Assembly (NCBI RefSeq): GCF_000226255.1
Contig: NZ_AGFG01000056.1
Coordinates: forward strand, 1 to 41,427
DNA from: Desulfovibrio sp. A2
GTDB lineage: Bacteria; Desulfobacterota; Desulfovibrionia; Desulfovibrionales; Desulfovibrionaceae
Direction: 5' to 3'
DNA length: 41,427 nucleotides
This document shows positions 34,711-41,427 of the stretch, piece after piece (within the stretch, counting starts at the first letter, position 1; each line of letters opens with the position of its first letter). The notes below the pieces were generated by a model that worked only from the letters and a program-made list of their open reading frames with translations, made no database searches and had not been told where the DNA came from. The translations under genes and the position numbers were made by a program.

Positions 34711-36040
34711 GGCCGTGGCCGCTGGCGGGGGAGGGGGGCGAAGCGGAAGGGACGGCAGGCGAGGGCGCGGCAGCGTCATCCGCAGCGGTATCCCGGCTCG
34801 GGCGGTCGGGGCTGCTGGCCCCGTCCAGCCCGGTCGGGGCTTGCGGCCCTGCGGCCAGAGGCGGGGCTTGCGGCGGTGTATCGGCGGGCAGGGCCATCAG
34901 CGCCTCGGTGTCCTCGAACAACCGTTCAAGGATGGAATTGGAAACCAGCATGCCGTTGCGGGTCAGCCGCAGGTAGCCGTCGCGGATGCGCAGCAGCCCT
35001 TCGCGGTGCAGCATGTGCACCAGCCGCTTGTGGTCGCGCAGGAAATCGCGGCCCGTCAGTTCGCGGTAGGCCTTCACCCGCAGGCCGCGCGCGGTGCGCA
35101 GCCGCAGCATGATCAGTTCCAGCACCCGCGTCTGCGGGGTCAGCCGTTCGGCCTCGGTGCCCACGCGGCCTTCGTCCACCTGGCGCGTCCAGGCGGCGTG
35201 GTCCTCCGGATTGCTCCAGCGCAGGCCGCCGATGGTGGACGCCGCCGACGGGCCAAGGCCAAGGTAGTCCTCGCCTTCCCAATACCCCAGGTTGTGGCGG
35301 CACTGGAAGCCCATGCGGGCGAAATTGGAAATTTCGTAGTGGATATACCCTTGCGATTCCAGAAATTCCGCCCCGTCCAGAAACATGGCGGCCTGGGCGC
35401 GTTCCGGCGGCAGGGAAAGCCGTTCGGCCGCGCAGTCGTCCTCCAGCGGGGTGCCCGGCTCCAGCGTCAGCCCGTAGCACGAAAGGTGGTCCGGCCGCAG
35501 CCGCACCACCTCTTTCAACTGGTTGGTCCACTGGCGCAGGGTCTGGCCCGGCAGCCCCCAGATCAGATCCATGCCCACGTTCTGGAACCCCGCCGCGCGC
35601 ACGGCGCGGAACGCGTCCAGGGCCTCGCGCGCGCGGTGCGGCCTGCCCAGGGTGTGCAACAGCGCATCGTCCAGGCACTGCACGCCCATGGACAGCCGGT
35701 TCACCCCGGCGGCCAGCAGCGTGCGCAGTTCCCCCGGTTTCGTCAGCGATTCCGGGTTGCCTTCCATGCTGATTTCCGCACCCGGCTGCACCGCGAACGC
35801 CTTGCGCGCCCGGTCCAGAATGGCGCCGATGGTCCGCGCGGGCAGCAGGCTGGGCGTGCCCCCGCCAAAGAACACCGAGGTCACCGGCACGCCACCCATG
35901 CGGTCGCCCCACAGGGCCAGCTCGCGCAGCAGCGTTTCCACGTAGTCGCGCACGGCCGATGCCGCTCCCATCTCCAGCGAGTGGAAGGCGCAGTACCGGC
36001 ACTTGCGGCGGCAGAAGGGCACGTGGATGTACAGCAGCAT
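34703..36040 (-). CDS. hemW: HemW-like radical SAM haem chaperone (oxygen-independent coproporphyrinogen oxidase-like)
   Basis: 445 aa. Radical SAM protein; HemW binds haem and hands it to acceptors, whereas true HemN decarboxylates coproporphyrinogen III. Seen: C10xxxC14xxC17 (PFCRRKCRYCAFHS), GGGTPSLL (59-66), EGNPESL (93-99), RLSMGVQ (115-121), and the C-terminal HemN_C domain (about 320-380). Cys10 lies at the very N-terminus and the HemN-specific N-terminal extension is missing, which favours HemW. Residues about 383-445 are a Pro/Ala/Ser-rich tail not found in typical HemW. The ribosome site is weak. Overlaps the kinase start by 8 nt. Confidence 0.88.
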   Translation of the reverse strand: MLLYIHVPFCRRKCRYCAFHSLEMGAASAVRDYVETLLRELALWGDRMGGVPVTSVFFGGGTPSLLPARTIGAILDRARKAFAVQPGAEISMEGNPESLTKPGELRTLLAAGVNRLSMGVQCLDDALLHTLGRPHRAREALDAFRAVRAAGFQNVGMDLIWGLPGQTLRQWTNQLKEVVRLRPDHLSCYGLTLEPGTPLEDDCAAERLSLPPERAQAAMFLDGAEFLESQGYIHYEISNFARMGFQCRHNLGYWEGEDYLGLGPSAASTIGGLRWSNPEDHAAWTRQVDEGRVGTEAERLTPQTRVLELIMLRLRTARGLRVKAYRELTGRDFLRDHKRLVHMLHREGLLRIRDGYLRLTRNGMLVSNSILERLFEDTEALMALPADTPPQAPPLAAGPQAPTGLDGASSPDRPSRDTAADDAAAPSPAVPSASPPSPASGHGHD

Positions 36041-36072
36041 GGTGGTGTGACCAGCTCCGTCCGGGAAGAGAA

Positions 36073-36218
36073 CCGGGGAGGGGACCCTTTGCCTCAGCCG
36101 TTAGGCGAGTCTGCGAGCCTTATGGATGAGGACCGCAGAGCGAAAAGGGTCTCCCTCCCCGGCCCCCAGCGTTGCTGTCGCTATCCGTAAGGTTCGCGCA
36201 GGCGCTCACCTAACGGCT
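36073..36218. repeat. Interleaved inverted-repeat element between queH and hemW
   Basis: Three complementary pairs: A 36073-36090 (CCGGGGAGGGGACCCTTT) with A' 36144-36162; B 36096-36109 (AGCCGTTAGGCGAG) with B' 36205-36218; C 36114-36128 (GCGAGCCTTATGGAT) with C' 36184-36198. B and C nest in one long hairpin, while A pairs with a segment inside its loop, giving a pseudoknot-type order A-B-C-A'-C'-B'. It is adjacent to a C-rich/CAAACTTTTTA tail (36219-36241). Confidence 0.65.
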
Positions 36219-36241
36219 ACCGCTCCCCCTCAAACTTTTTA
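36219..36241 (+). repeat. Tail of the dispersed terminator-like repeat (copy 3)
   Basis: CGCTCCCCCTCAAACTTTTTAC resembles the tail CCCTCCCGCAAACTTTTTAA at 41309-41328. Here it follows the interleaved inverted-repeat element in place of a simple palindrome, and it abuts the queH stop codon. Confidence 0.45.
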
Positions 36242-36880
36242 CTTGGGTGAATAGTCACCCGAAACGGGGTCAAGGGGGCGCGGCCCCCTTGCGGGGTGCG
36301 GGGCGGAGCCCCGCTTTTCCTTCACATCCGTAACCTTGGCGAAGTCGCGGGCGAAGCGTTCGGCCTCGCTGTACAGGCAGCCGCAGTAGTTCTGGCGGTG
36401 GATGCCCCATTCCTTGGACGTGTCGATGCCTTCCTGCCAGCCGGTGCGGAAGTCGCGGTACAGGAAGGGCACGGGGCCGCTGGAGGCGATACCGTGCCCC
36501 ACCTCGGCGATCATGTCGTGGCGTTGGCGGCGCGAGTAGAGCAGGCTGGTGCTGAAGGCGTCGTACCCGCCGCGTTCGGCGATGGCGCGGGTGCGTTCCA
36601 GGCGGGTGGCGTAGCACACCCGGCAGCGCACGCCGGGTTGTTCACGCCAGGCCATCTGGCGCATCCAGGCGGCGGGGTCGTACTCGGCGTCGCGCCAGAT
36701 GACGGGCAGGTCAAGCCGCCGCGAAACCTCGTGCATGGCCTCGCGGCGGCGCAGGTATTCCTGCATGGGGTGGATGTTGGGATTCAGGAACAGGGCCGTG
36801 ACCTCGTGTCCTTCGTCGCGCAGCATCCGCACCGTGGCGATGGAGCACGGCCCGCAGCAGACGTGCAGCAGGACGCGCAT
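36239..36880 (-). CDS. queH: Epoxyqueuosine reductase QueH (DUF208 family)
   Basis: 213 aa. Final step of queuosine synthesis in tRNA anticodons, by the QueG-unrelated Fe-S enzyme. Seen: N-terminal HVCCGPC (6-12; C8, C9, C12), NPNIHPMQEYLRR (33-45), CRVCYATRL (86-94; C86, C89), TSLLYSRRQ (111-119), and YCGCLYSE (165-172; C166, C168), the set of cysteines that hold the clusters. The C-terminal ~24 residues (about 190-213) are encoded by GC-rich inverted repeats (36262-36312) and read as a non-family Pro/Gly/Arg tail, so the original stop codon may have been lost by repeat insertion. The start ATG is 4 nt downstream of the rng stop codon. Operon with rng. Confidence 0.9.
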   Translation of the reverse strand: MRVLLHVCCGPCSIATVRMLRDEGHEVTALFLNPNIHPMQEYLRRREAMHEVSRRLDLPVIWRDAEYDPAAWMRQMAWREQPGVRCRVCYATRLERTRAIAERGGYDAFSTSLLYSRRQRHDMIAEVGHGIASSGPVPFLYRDFRTGWQEGIDTSKEWGIHRQNYCGCLYSEAERFARDFAKVTDVKEKRGSAPHPARGPRPLDPVSGDYSPK

Positions 36881-36884
36881 GGCG

Positions 36885-38360
36885 TTACCGGGCGGGCCTG
36901 ATGTCGATGTGCACGCCGAACTGGCGTTCCATGTCGAGCAGGCGTTCGCGCTTGTGGTTCAGCAGATGCATGGCGAGTTCCGCCCCGGTCTCGAACATGA
37001 ACACGGGCGTGCCGTGCGGCAGGGCGCGCAGCTGGCGGTGAATTTCGCGCAGGGCCTGCAACGACTGCCATTCCATGTTGCGGCGCAGGCCCGAGCCCTT
37101 GCAGCAGGGGCAGGTTTCCATGGTGATGGACAGCGCGGACGAGCCGGTGCGCTGGCGCACCACCTGCAACAGGCCGAAGCGGCTCATCTTGCCCACGTCG
37201 TGGCGGGCGCGGTCGTTTTTCATGGCGTTGCGCAGGATTTTTTCCACCTCGCGCCAGTGGTTGCGGTCGCGCATTTCGATGAAGTCGATGACCACCTGGC
37301 CGCCGATGTCGCGCAGCTTCAGTTGCTGGGCCACGGTTTCGGCCGCTTCCATGTTGGTCTTCAGCGCCATGGATTCGAAGTTGGTCTTGCCCGAGATCTT
37401 GCCCGAGTTGATGTCGATGGCCATCAGCGCCTCGGTCTGGTCGAACACCAGGCGGCCGCCGGAGGGCAGGGTGACTTCGCGCGAGTAGATCTGCTCCAGT
37501 TGGCGCTGGATGCCGAAGCGCTCCCACAGGGTGCGGGTCTGGTCCTTGTAGACCTTGACCAGGCTGCCCTTGCGCGGGAACAGCAGCGAGGAATAGTCCT
37601 CGATGAGCGTGGCGGTGTGCTCGTCGTCCACCCACACCTCGGCCACGTCGTCGCTCAGGTAGTCGCGCACCGCGCGCGAGGCGAGATCGGGCTCCTTGTA
37701 GATCAGGCAGGGTGCGGATTCTTCGGTGCCCTTCTTGCGGATGTCCTTCCACAGGCGCTTCAGGAATTGCAGGTCGCGCTGCAGGGTGGTCTTGCTGGTG
37801 CCCGCGCTGACGGTGCGCACGATGACGCCAAGGCCGGGGCCGGGGTTCAGCCCTTCCAGCATCTCGCGCAGGCGGCCGCGTTCCTCGTCGTCCTCCACCT
37901 TGCGCGAAACGCCGATCTGCTCGCGACCCGGGGTCAGCACCAGGAATCGGCCCGGCATGGAAAGGTAGGTGGTCAGGAACGCGCCCTTGCTGCCGGTGGG
38001 TTCCTTCACCACCTGCACCAGCACTTCCTGCCCGGCCTTCAGCACCTTCTGCATGAGCGGGTACTTCTTGCCCTTGGTCGCGTCGTGCGGGGTGTTGTAA
38101 TATTCGGGGTGCACCTCGTCGATCTGCAGGAAGCCGTTCTTTTCGGCCCCGTAGTTGACGAAGGCGGCCTGGAGGTTGGTGTCGACGTTGTTGATGATGC
38201 CGCGGTAGATGTTGCCCTTGGTCTTGGCCTGGTGGACCATCTCCACGTAGTATTCCTTGACCTGGTTCTCTTTCGCGCCTTCCTCGGCAAGGGCGACTTC
38301 CACCTGCTCGCCGGGCAGCACGCTGATGAACATTCTCAGCTTGCTCTTTTTCGTTGTCAT
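36885..38360 (-). CDS. rng: Ribonuclease G / E family endoribonuclease
   Basis: 491 aa. Endonuclease in rRNA maturation and mRNA decay. Seen: S1 RNA-binding region (about 48-140; IYRGIINNVDTNLQAAFVNYG), 5'-sensor/RNase-H-like region, catalytic metal ligands D316 (MAIDINSG) and D359 (VVIDFIEM), exactly 43 residues apart as in E. coli RNase E, and a zinc-link CPCCKGSG (417-424) that links dimers. The short C-terminus with no long disordered tail points to RNase G rather than E. Start: ATG with AGAGGAC upstream. First of the rng-queH pair. The leader is AT-rich with a strong upstream hairpin, possibly for autoregulation (inference). Confidence 0.93.
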   Translation of the reverse strand: MTTKKSKLRMFISVLPGEQVEVALAEEGAKENQVKEYYVEMVHQAKTKGNIYRGIINNVDTNLQAAFVNYGAEKNGFLQIDEVHPEYYNTPHDATKGKKYPLMQKVLKAGQEVLVQVVKEPTGSKGAFLTTYLSMPGRFLVLTPGREQIGVSRKVEDDEERGRLREMLEGLNPGPGLGVIVRTVSAGTSKTTLQRDLQFLKRLWKDIRKKGTEESAPCLIYKEPDLASRAVRDYLSDDVAEVWVDDEHTATLIEDYSSLLFPRKGSLVKVYKDQTRTLWERFGIQRQLEQIYSREVTLPSGGRLVFDQTEALMAIDINSGKISGKTNFESMALKTNMEAAETVAQQLKLRDIGGQVVIDFIEMRDRNHWREVEKILRNAMKNDRARHDVGKMSRFGLLQVVRQRTGSSALSITMETCPCCKGSGLRRNMEWQSLQALREIHRQLRALPHGTPVFMFETGAELAMHLLNHKRERLLDMERQFGVHIDIRPAR

Positions 38361-38689
38361 GCAGTCCTCTGCGGGAAAAAAGTGTAAAATTTCAAAAATT
38401 CCGAAACATGCTGCCGTGCCTGCGGCGCGTCCGCGCGATTTCTCGCGCGGTGTACGCAGCGCATCCGGGGCGGCGCGGACGCGTCATGCGCGTCTCTACC
38501 CGGAGTTCGGCGCATAGTGGCGCGTCCCCTTCCGGGTCGGGCGGTTGGTGCGCCCGTGCACTTCCGGTGCGGCGGAATGCCGTTTTTCGCGGCATCCCCC
38601 TGCGACGTCCCGTCTTGCGACACCCCGTGGCGGGGTTCCCCGTATTCGGGGCGGGGCCGTAGCGTCGCCGCGACAGCGGCCGCCCGGCG
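38361..38689 (-). other. Leader of rng and downstream region of the radical-SAM gene (329 nt)
   Basis: Holds an AT-rich stretch just before rng (38374-38405, GGAATTTTTGAAATTTTACAC on the minus strand, with a -10-like TACACT at 38386-38381 but no matching -35), a stable hairpin CCGCGCGA (38431-38438) / TCGCGCGG (38443-38450) extended by CTGCG/CGCAG, and ATGCCG (38577-38582) / CGGCAT (38590-38595). No gene seen. Confidence 0.55.
38577..38595 (-). terminator. Small hairpin downstream of the radical-SAM gene
   Basis: Arms ATGCCG and CGGCAT around TTTTTCG. It lies about 95 nt after the stop codon on the minus strand. Weak as a terminator because the T/A run is in the loop; the larger hairpin at 38421-38460 is the alternative. 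Confidence 0.35.
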
Positions 38690-39784
38690 CTACCCGTTGC
38701 GGGGTGAGCGCCCGGCGTGGAAAATTTCGCCATCCGTATCGCGCGGCAGGGCCGTTTCGGCCACGGGTGCGCATGCGCCCCGCGCCGCCAGCCCGGCCAG
38801 CGCCGCGCGTACCGCATCCAGCGGGGCCCCCAGGGCCTTGGCCAGTTGCGGCGCGGTCTGCGGCCTGCGCGCTATGGAGCGCAGCACCGCCTCTTGCAGG
38901 TCATCCGGGTTTGCCACGGTGTCCGGGCGTTCCGGCTGGCGTGCGTCTCGCGCGCGGCGGGCTCCGTCGTCCGGCAGCGCCGTCGCACGCAGGTGGTCCG
39001 CCGCCGTGTGTCCGGAGCATCCGGCGGCCGCGTTCAGTTCATCGCTCCAACGGGCCAGCACGTCCCTGTCCACGGGCAGGGCGCGCGGGCTTGCGCCCGG
39101 CCGCGACAGGGTGGTCACGTCCACCCGGTGGGGGGCCAACTGGCGCACGTAGTCACGCAACAGGGCGAGGTTTTCCGCCGTGTCGTTGATGCCGCGCGCA
39201 AGCAGCACCTCCAGGAATATCCGCCCGCCGAACCCGCGCGCGAACCCCAGCAGGCCGTCGGCCACGCCGCGCGCGGTCACGCCCTTGCACGGGCGGTTCA
39301 GCACGCGGAATTCCGCTTCGACCAGCGAATCCAGCGAGGGCAGCACCACGTCCGCCCCGGCAAGGTCGGCGCGCACGTCGTCCCGGTGGAGCAGGGTGGA
39401 GTTGGTCAGCACCGCCACGGGCACGCCGGGCAGGATGGCCCGGCAGCCCGCGATGATGCGGGCAAGGTCGCTGTTCAGGCAGGGTTCGCCCGAGCCGCCC
39501 AGCGTCACGTGGTCAAGCAGGACGGAAACCGGTCGCGCGGAAGGCGTCTGGCCGTCCGGCATGGCGCCATGCTTCGCGGCCTCGGCGTCGCGCCAGCGGG
39601 CCAGTTCGTCCAGCAGCACGGGGGCCGGGACATAGGGCGCCCGTTCGCAGGTGTGCTCGTCGGTCGCGCCCACCTCGCAGTACAGACAGTCCATGGAACA
39701 CACCCGCCCGCCAAGCAGGTCGAGGCCGAGCGAACGACCAAGGCGGCCTGAGGCCACCGGACCGAACACGTGGGCAAGGGGCAT
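38690..39784 (-). CDS. Radical SAM protein (COG0731-like) with C-terminal winged-helix-like tail
   Basis: 364 aa with the chosen start. Radical SAM enzyme of unknown substrate. Seen: VFGPVASGRLGRSLGLDLL at the N-terminus (the family's hallmark), the cluster motif C29-SMD-C33-LY-C36, LGGSGEPCLN (about 95-104) that binds SAM, and a domain around 290-350 (AVLRSIARRPQTAPQLAKAL) resembling a small HTH. The ATG at 39784 gives the canonical MPLAHVFGPV start; a frame from 39835 would add 17 residues but has no ribosome site, and the chosen start is also only weakly served. Relatives are often near tRNA or Fe-S genes; trmI lies on the other side of the 561-nt divergent gap. Confidence 0.8.
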   Translation of the reverse strand: MPLAHVFGPVASGRLGRSLGLDLLGGRVCSMDCLYCEVGATDEHTCERAPYVPAPVLLDELARWRDAEAAKHGAMPDGQTPSARPVSVLLDHVTLGGSGEPCLNSDLARIIAGCRAILPGVPVAVLTNSTLLHRDDVRADLAGADVVLPSLDSLVEAEFRVLNRPCKGVTARGVADGLLGFARGFGGRIFLEVLLARGINDTAENLALLRDYVRQLAPHRVDVTTLSRPGASPRALPVDRDVLARWSDELNAAAGCSGHTAADHLRATALPDDGARRARDARQPERPDTVANPDDLQEAVLRSIARRPQTAPQLAKALGAPLDAVRAALAGLAARGACAPVAETALPRDTDGEIFHAGRSPRNG

Positions 39785-40345
39785 GCTGTCCAGAAAAACG
39801 TCCTTGTGCGAGAATGCGTGCGATGCCGGATGCACGGCGCGGCGTGGGCCGCACCTTTCACCGTGGGGTGCATCAAAACGGGTTTTCAGGAAAAAAGCAA
39901 GCGGGGGCGGGAAACCGGTGGGGTTCTCTGACCATTTTCGCCGGCTAGGGGCGCACTATCACGCGCCGGACCGGTCGTCCATTGGTAATGTTGCATGCGG
40001 CGGCGGGGCCGCTGACGGCATGATGCGCCCGCATGCCTGCCGCTGCCCCGCGCTCCGCACGCGCGTGCAGGGCGTGCGGACCCGCGCGATGGTCCGGGCC
40101 ATGGTGCGGGCGATGCTGCGTGATGGCGCGCCGCCTCGTCGCCGGGCGCTTCCCCGGCCCGTTCCGCCCGGCGGGTCGGGGCCGCCTTGACACCGCACCC
40201 CCGGCCCGGTAGGCCCTTCGTTCCATAGGGCCGGGACCGGGTCTGCCATTGGCGGCAGGCGCGGCCCCGGGCGCGCGCATGGCGCGCGCCGCCCGGCTTC
40301 GCCCGCGCGATGCCGGTTGCCGACGAACCATCAGGAGGAATTCCC
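39785..40345. other. Divergent gap between the radical-SAM gene and trmI (561 nt)
   Basis: Contains a promoter-like pair for the minus strand (39872-39900) and a GC-rich tract with GCGATGGTCC / GCCATGGTGC / GCGATGCTGC repeats at 40087-40115. No promoter for trmI and no small gene were convincing. The AT-rich words CCATTGGTAATGTTGCATG at 39978-39996 are unassigned. Confidence 0.45.
39872..39900 (-). promoter_or_regulatory. Candidate promoter for the radical-SAM gene
   Basis: Minus strand TTGCTT (39900-39895), 17-nt spacer, TTTGAT (39877-39872; 4 of 6). About 90 nt upstream of the chosen ATG. Confidence 0.35.
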
Positions 40346-41245
40346 ATGCCCGCATACGGAGATCTGGTCATTCTGCAAAGCCCGCGCGGCAAGCGCTACC
40401 TGCGCCGCGTCGAAGAGGGCAACGACCTGCACTGCCAGGAAGGCGTGCTGCCCATGGCCGACCTGGCCGCCGCCGAGTACGGCACCGAAGTGCGCACCCG
40501 GCAGGGCGTGCCCTTTCGCGTGCAGCGCCCCACCATCACCGACCTGGTCAAGGGCGTGAAGCGCCAGACCCAGATCATCTATCCCAAGGATATCGCCTAC
40601 ATCTGCATGCGCCTTGGCGTGGGCCCCGGCCGCACCATCATCGAGGCGGGCTCCGGTTCCGGCAGCCTGACCGTGGCGCTTTCGTGGTTCTCCGGCCCCA
40701 CCGGCCGCGTGTGCACCTACGAGGCGCGCGAGGAATTCTACAAGCTCTGCCGCCGCAACCTTGAATGGGCGGGCGTGGGCCAGAACGTCACCCAGTTCAA
40801 CCGCGACATCGCCGAAGGCTTCGAGCAGACCGACGCCGACGCCCTGTTCCTGGACGTGCGCACCCCGTGGGACTACCTGCACCATGTGGTCCGCGCCGTG
40901 AAGCCGGGCGCGGCCCTGGGTTTCCTGGTGCCCACCGTGGACCAGGTGTCCAAGCTGCTGCACGGCATGGAAACAGGCCCCTTCGACGACATCGAGGTCT
41001 GCGAGATCCTGGTCCGCCGCTGGAAGCCCGTGGCCGACCGCCTGCGCCCCGAAGACCGCATGATCGCCCACACCGGGTTCCTTATCTTTGCCCGGCATCA
41101 GGAACGCTCCGAGGAATGGGACTCGTTCCGCACCCTGGGCACCCGCGAACGCAAGCAGGAAGCCGCCCGCCAGGAACGCCTGGCCGCCGCGCGTGGCAAT
41201 GCGGACGCCGCTGATGCCGCTGCCGACGATGACAGCTTTGAATAG
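40346..41245 (+). CDS. trmI: tRNA (adenine-58-N1)-methyltransferase TrmI (GCD14 family)
   Basis: 299 aa. Methylates A58 in the T-loop of tRNAs with SAM. Seen: N-terminal beta domain, QIIYPKDIAYI (76-86), SAM-binding motif I IIEAGSGSGSLT (98-109), acidic motif II YEARE (125-129), and motif IV ADALFLDVRTPWDYL (164-178), all typical of TrmI/Trm61. The C-terminal ~45 residues are charged and Ala-rich, longer than the core enzyme. Start: ATG with a perfect CAGGAGGAATTCCC; an in-frame start 36 nt earlier is less suitable. Terminated by the repeat-type terminator directly after. Confidence 0.94.
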   Translation: MPAYGDLVILQSPRGKRYLRRVEEGNDLHCQEGVLPMADLAAAEYGTEVRTRQGVPFRVQRPTITDLVKGVKRQTQIIYPKDIAYICMRLGVGPGRTIIEAGSGSGSLTVALSWFSGPTGRVCTYEAREEFYKLCRRNLEWAGVGQNVTQFNRDIAEGFEQTDADALFLDVRTPWDYLHHVVRAVKPGAALGFLVPTVDQVSKLLHGMETGPFDDIEVCEILVRRWKPVADRLRPEDRMIAHTGFLIFARHQERSEEWDSFRTLGTRERKQEAARQERLAAARGNADAADAAADDDSFE

Positions 41246-41255
41246 TTGACTTTCG

Positions 41256-41330
41256 GGGGGAAGGGAGGGGGCTTTGGAAAGCCCCCTCCCTTCCCCCGAA
41301 CCCCCATCCCTCCCGCAAACTTTTTAATTG
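41256..41330 (+). terminator. Terminator of trmI / dispersed repeat copy 4
   Basis: Perfect inverted repeat: GGGGGAAGGGAGGGGGCTTT (41256-41275), loop GG, AAAGCCCCCTCCCTTCCCCC (41278-41297). Its tail CGAACCCCCATCCCTCCCGC and AAACTTTTTAATT ends at 41330. It starts 10 nt after the trmI stop codon. It is the most complete copy of the repeat seen at 1-40 and 121-182. Confidence 0.85.
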
Positions 41331-41338
41331 TCGAACAT

Positions 41339-41368
41339 TTGCGAGGGGGCGGGGTTTGCTGCTATACG
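41339..41368 (+). promoter_or_regulatory. Candidate promoter for a gene beyond the right edge
   Basis: TTGCGA (41339-41344), 18-nt spacer, TATACG (41363-41368). Lies directly after the trmI terminator; the remaining bases to 41427 are a plausible leader with no ORF start. Confidence 0.4.
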
Positions 41369-41427
41369 CCCTTGCATCTCCACTATCCCTACTATTGAAA
41401 AGCTTTGAAGGGGTGGAGTTGGGGGAG

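Noticed and set aside
36100..36214. Integron attC site (GTTAGGC ... ACCTAAC)
   Set aside because: attC requires RYYYAAC at the outer left and GTTRRRY at the outer right; here the order is reversed on both strands, and there is no integrase or cassette structure.

Overview
The window looks like ordinary chromosome from a very GC-rich sulfate-reducing deltaproteobacterium of the Desulfovibrio / Nitratidesulfovibrio type. The evidence is gene content: a perR - rubrerythrin - rubredoxin-like (Rdl) set as described in Desulfovibrio vulgaris, a giant FAD/Fe-S lactate-dehydrogenase-like fusion, HypF for NiFe-hydrogenase maturation, and a Gram-negative Tol-Pal / Kdo envelope set. The genus assignment is inference; no rRNA is present. 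I see 28 well-supported protein genes and one doubtful small ORF, and no tRNA, rRNA, CRISPR array, insertion sequence or prophage gene.

Layout. (1) 0.2-3.8 kb, minus: FAD/4Fe-4S/CCG-domain oxidoreductase with its own sigma70-like promoter. (2) 4.1-6.1 kb: an AT-rich promoter region, an AAA ATPase with a decayed nuclease-like tail, then a strongly structured intergenic stretch. (3) 6.2-11.5 kb: a SnoaL-like protein divergent from a zinc-ligand-poor MDR oxidoreductase, then hypF and a WYL regulator reading together on the minus strand. (4) 12.1-16.2 kb, plus: an XRE-cupin regulator coupled to an acyl-CoA-synthetase-type ligase, then an SdhA/NadB-like flavoprotein. (5) 16.4-22.9 kb: envelope block, with tolQ-tolR-tolA-tolB-pal on the minus strand and a divergent TolC-family outer-membrane factor. 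(6) 23.0-24.7 kb, plus: perR, rbr, rdl for peroxide defence. (7) 24.8-27.7 kb, minus: kdsB-carA (ATGA overlap) and a TPR protein. (8) 28.2-29.8 kb, plus: prfC with a GTG start, followed by a 0.3 kb AT-rich patch. (9) 30.2-38.4 kb, minus: rng, queH, hemW and a 1496-residue hybrid histidine kinase. (10) 38.7-41.2 kb: a radical-SAM protein (minus) and a TrmI-type tRNA methyltransferase (plus).

How the genes fit together. Most of the window is housekeeping: envelope integrity (Tol-Pal, TolC, KdsB), oxidative-stress defence (PerR, Rbr, Rdl), translation and RNA maturation (PrfC, RNase G, QueH, TrmI), pyrimidine/arginine precursor supply (CarA) and redox metabolism (the lactate-type oxidoreductase, HypF). 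Intergenic gaps are unusually long and rich in perfect inverted repeats.

I did not find a gene cluster that is clearly a new defence or biosynthetic system. The strongest unexplained signals are non-coding: an interleaved inverted-repeat element between queH and hemW (36.07-36.22 kb), a multi-hairpin stretch ending in a T-run (5.84-6.10 kb), an AT-rich patch after prfC (29.8-30.1 kb), and a dispersed terminator-like repeat with a shared tail found at both ends of the window. A protein-level theme is recurrent in-frame low-complexity or tandem insertions inside otherwise conserved domains (HypF, WYL regulator, flavoprotein, kinase receiver domain, ATPase).
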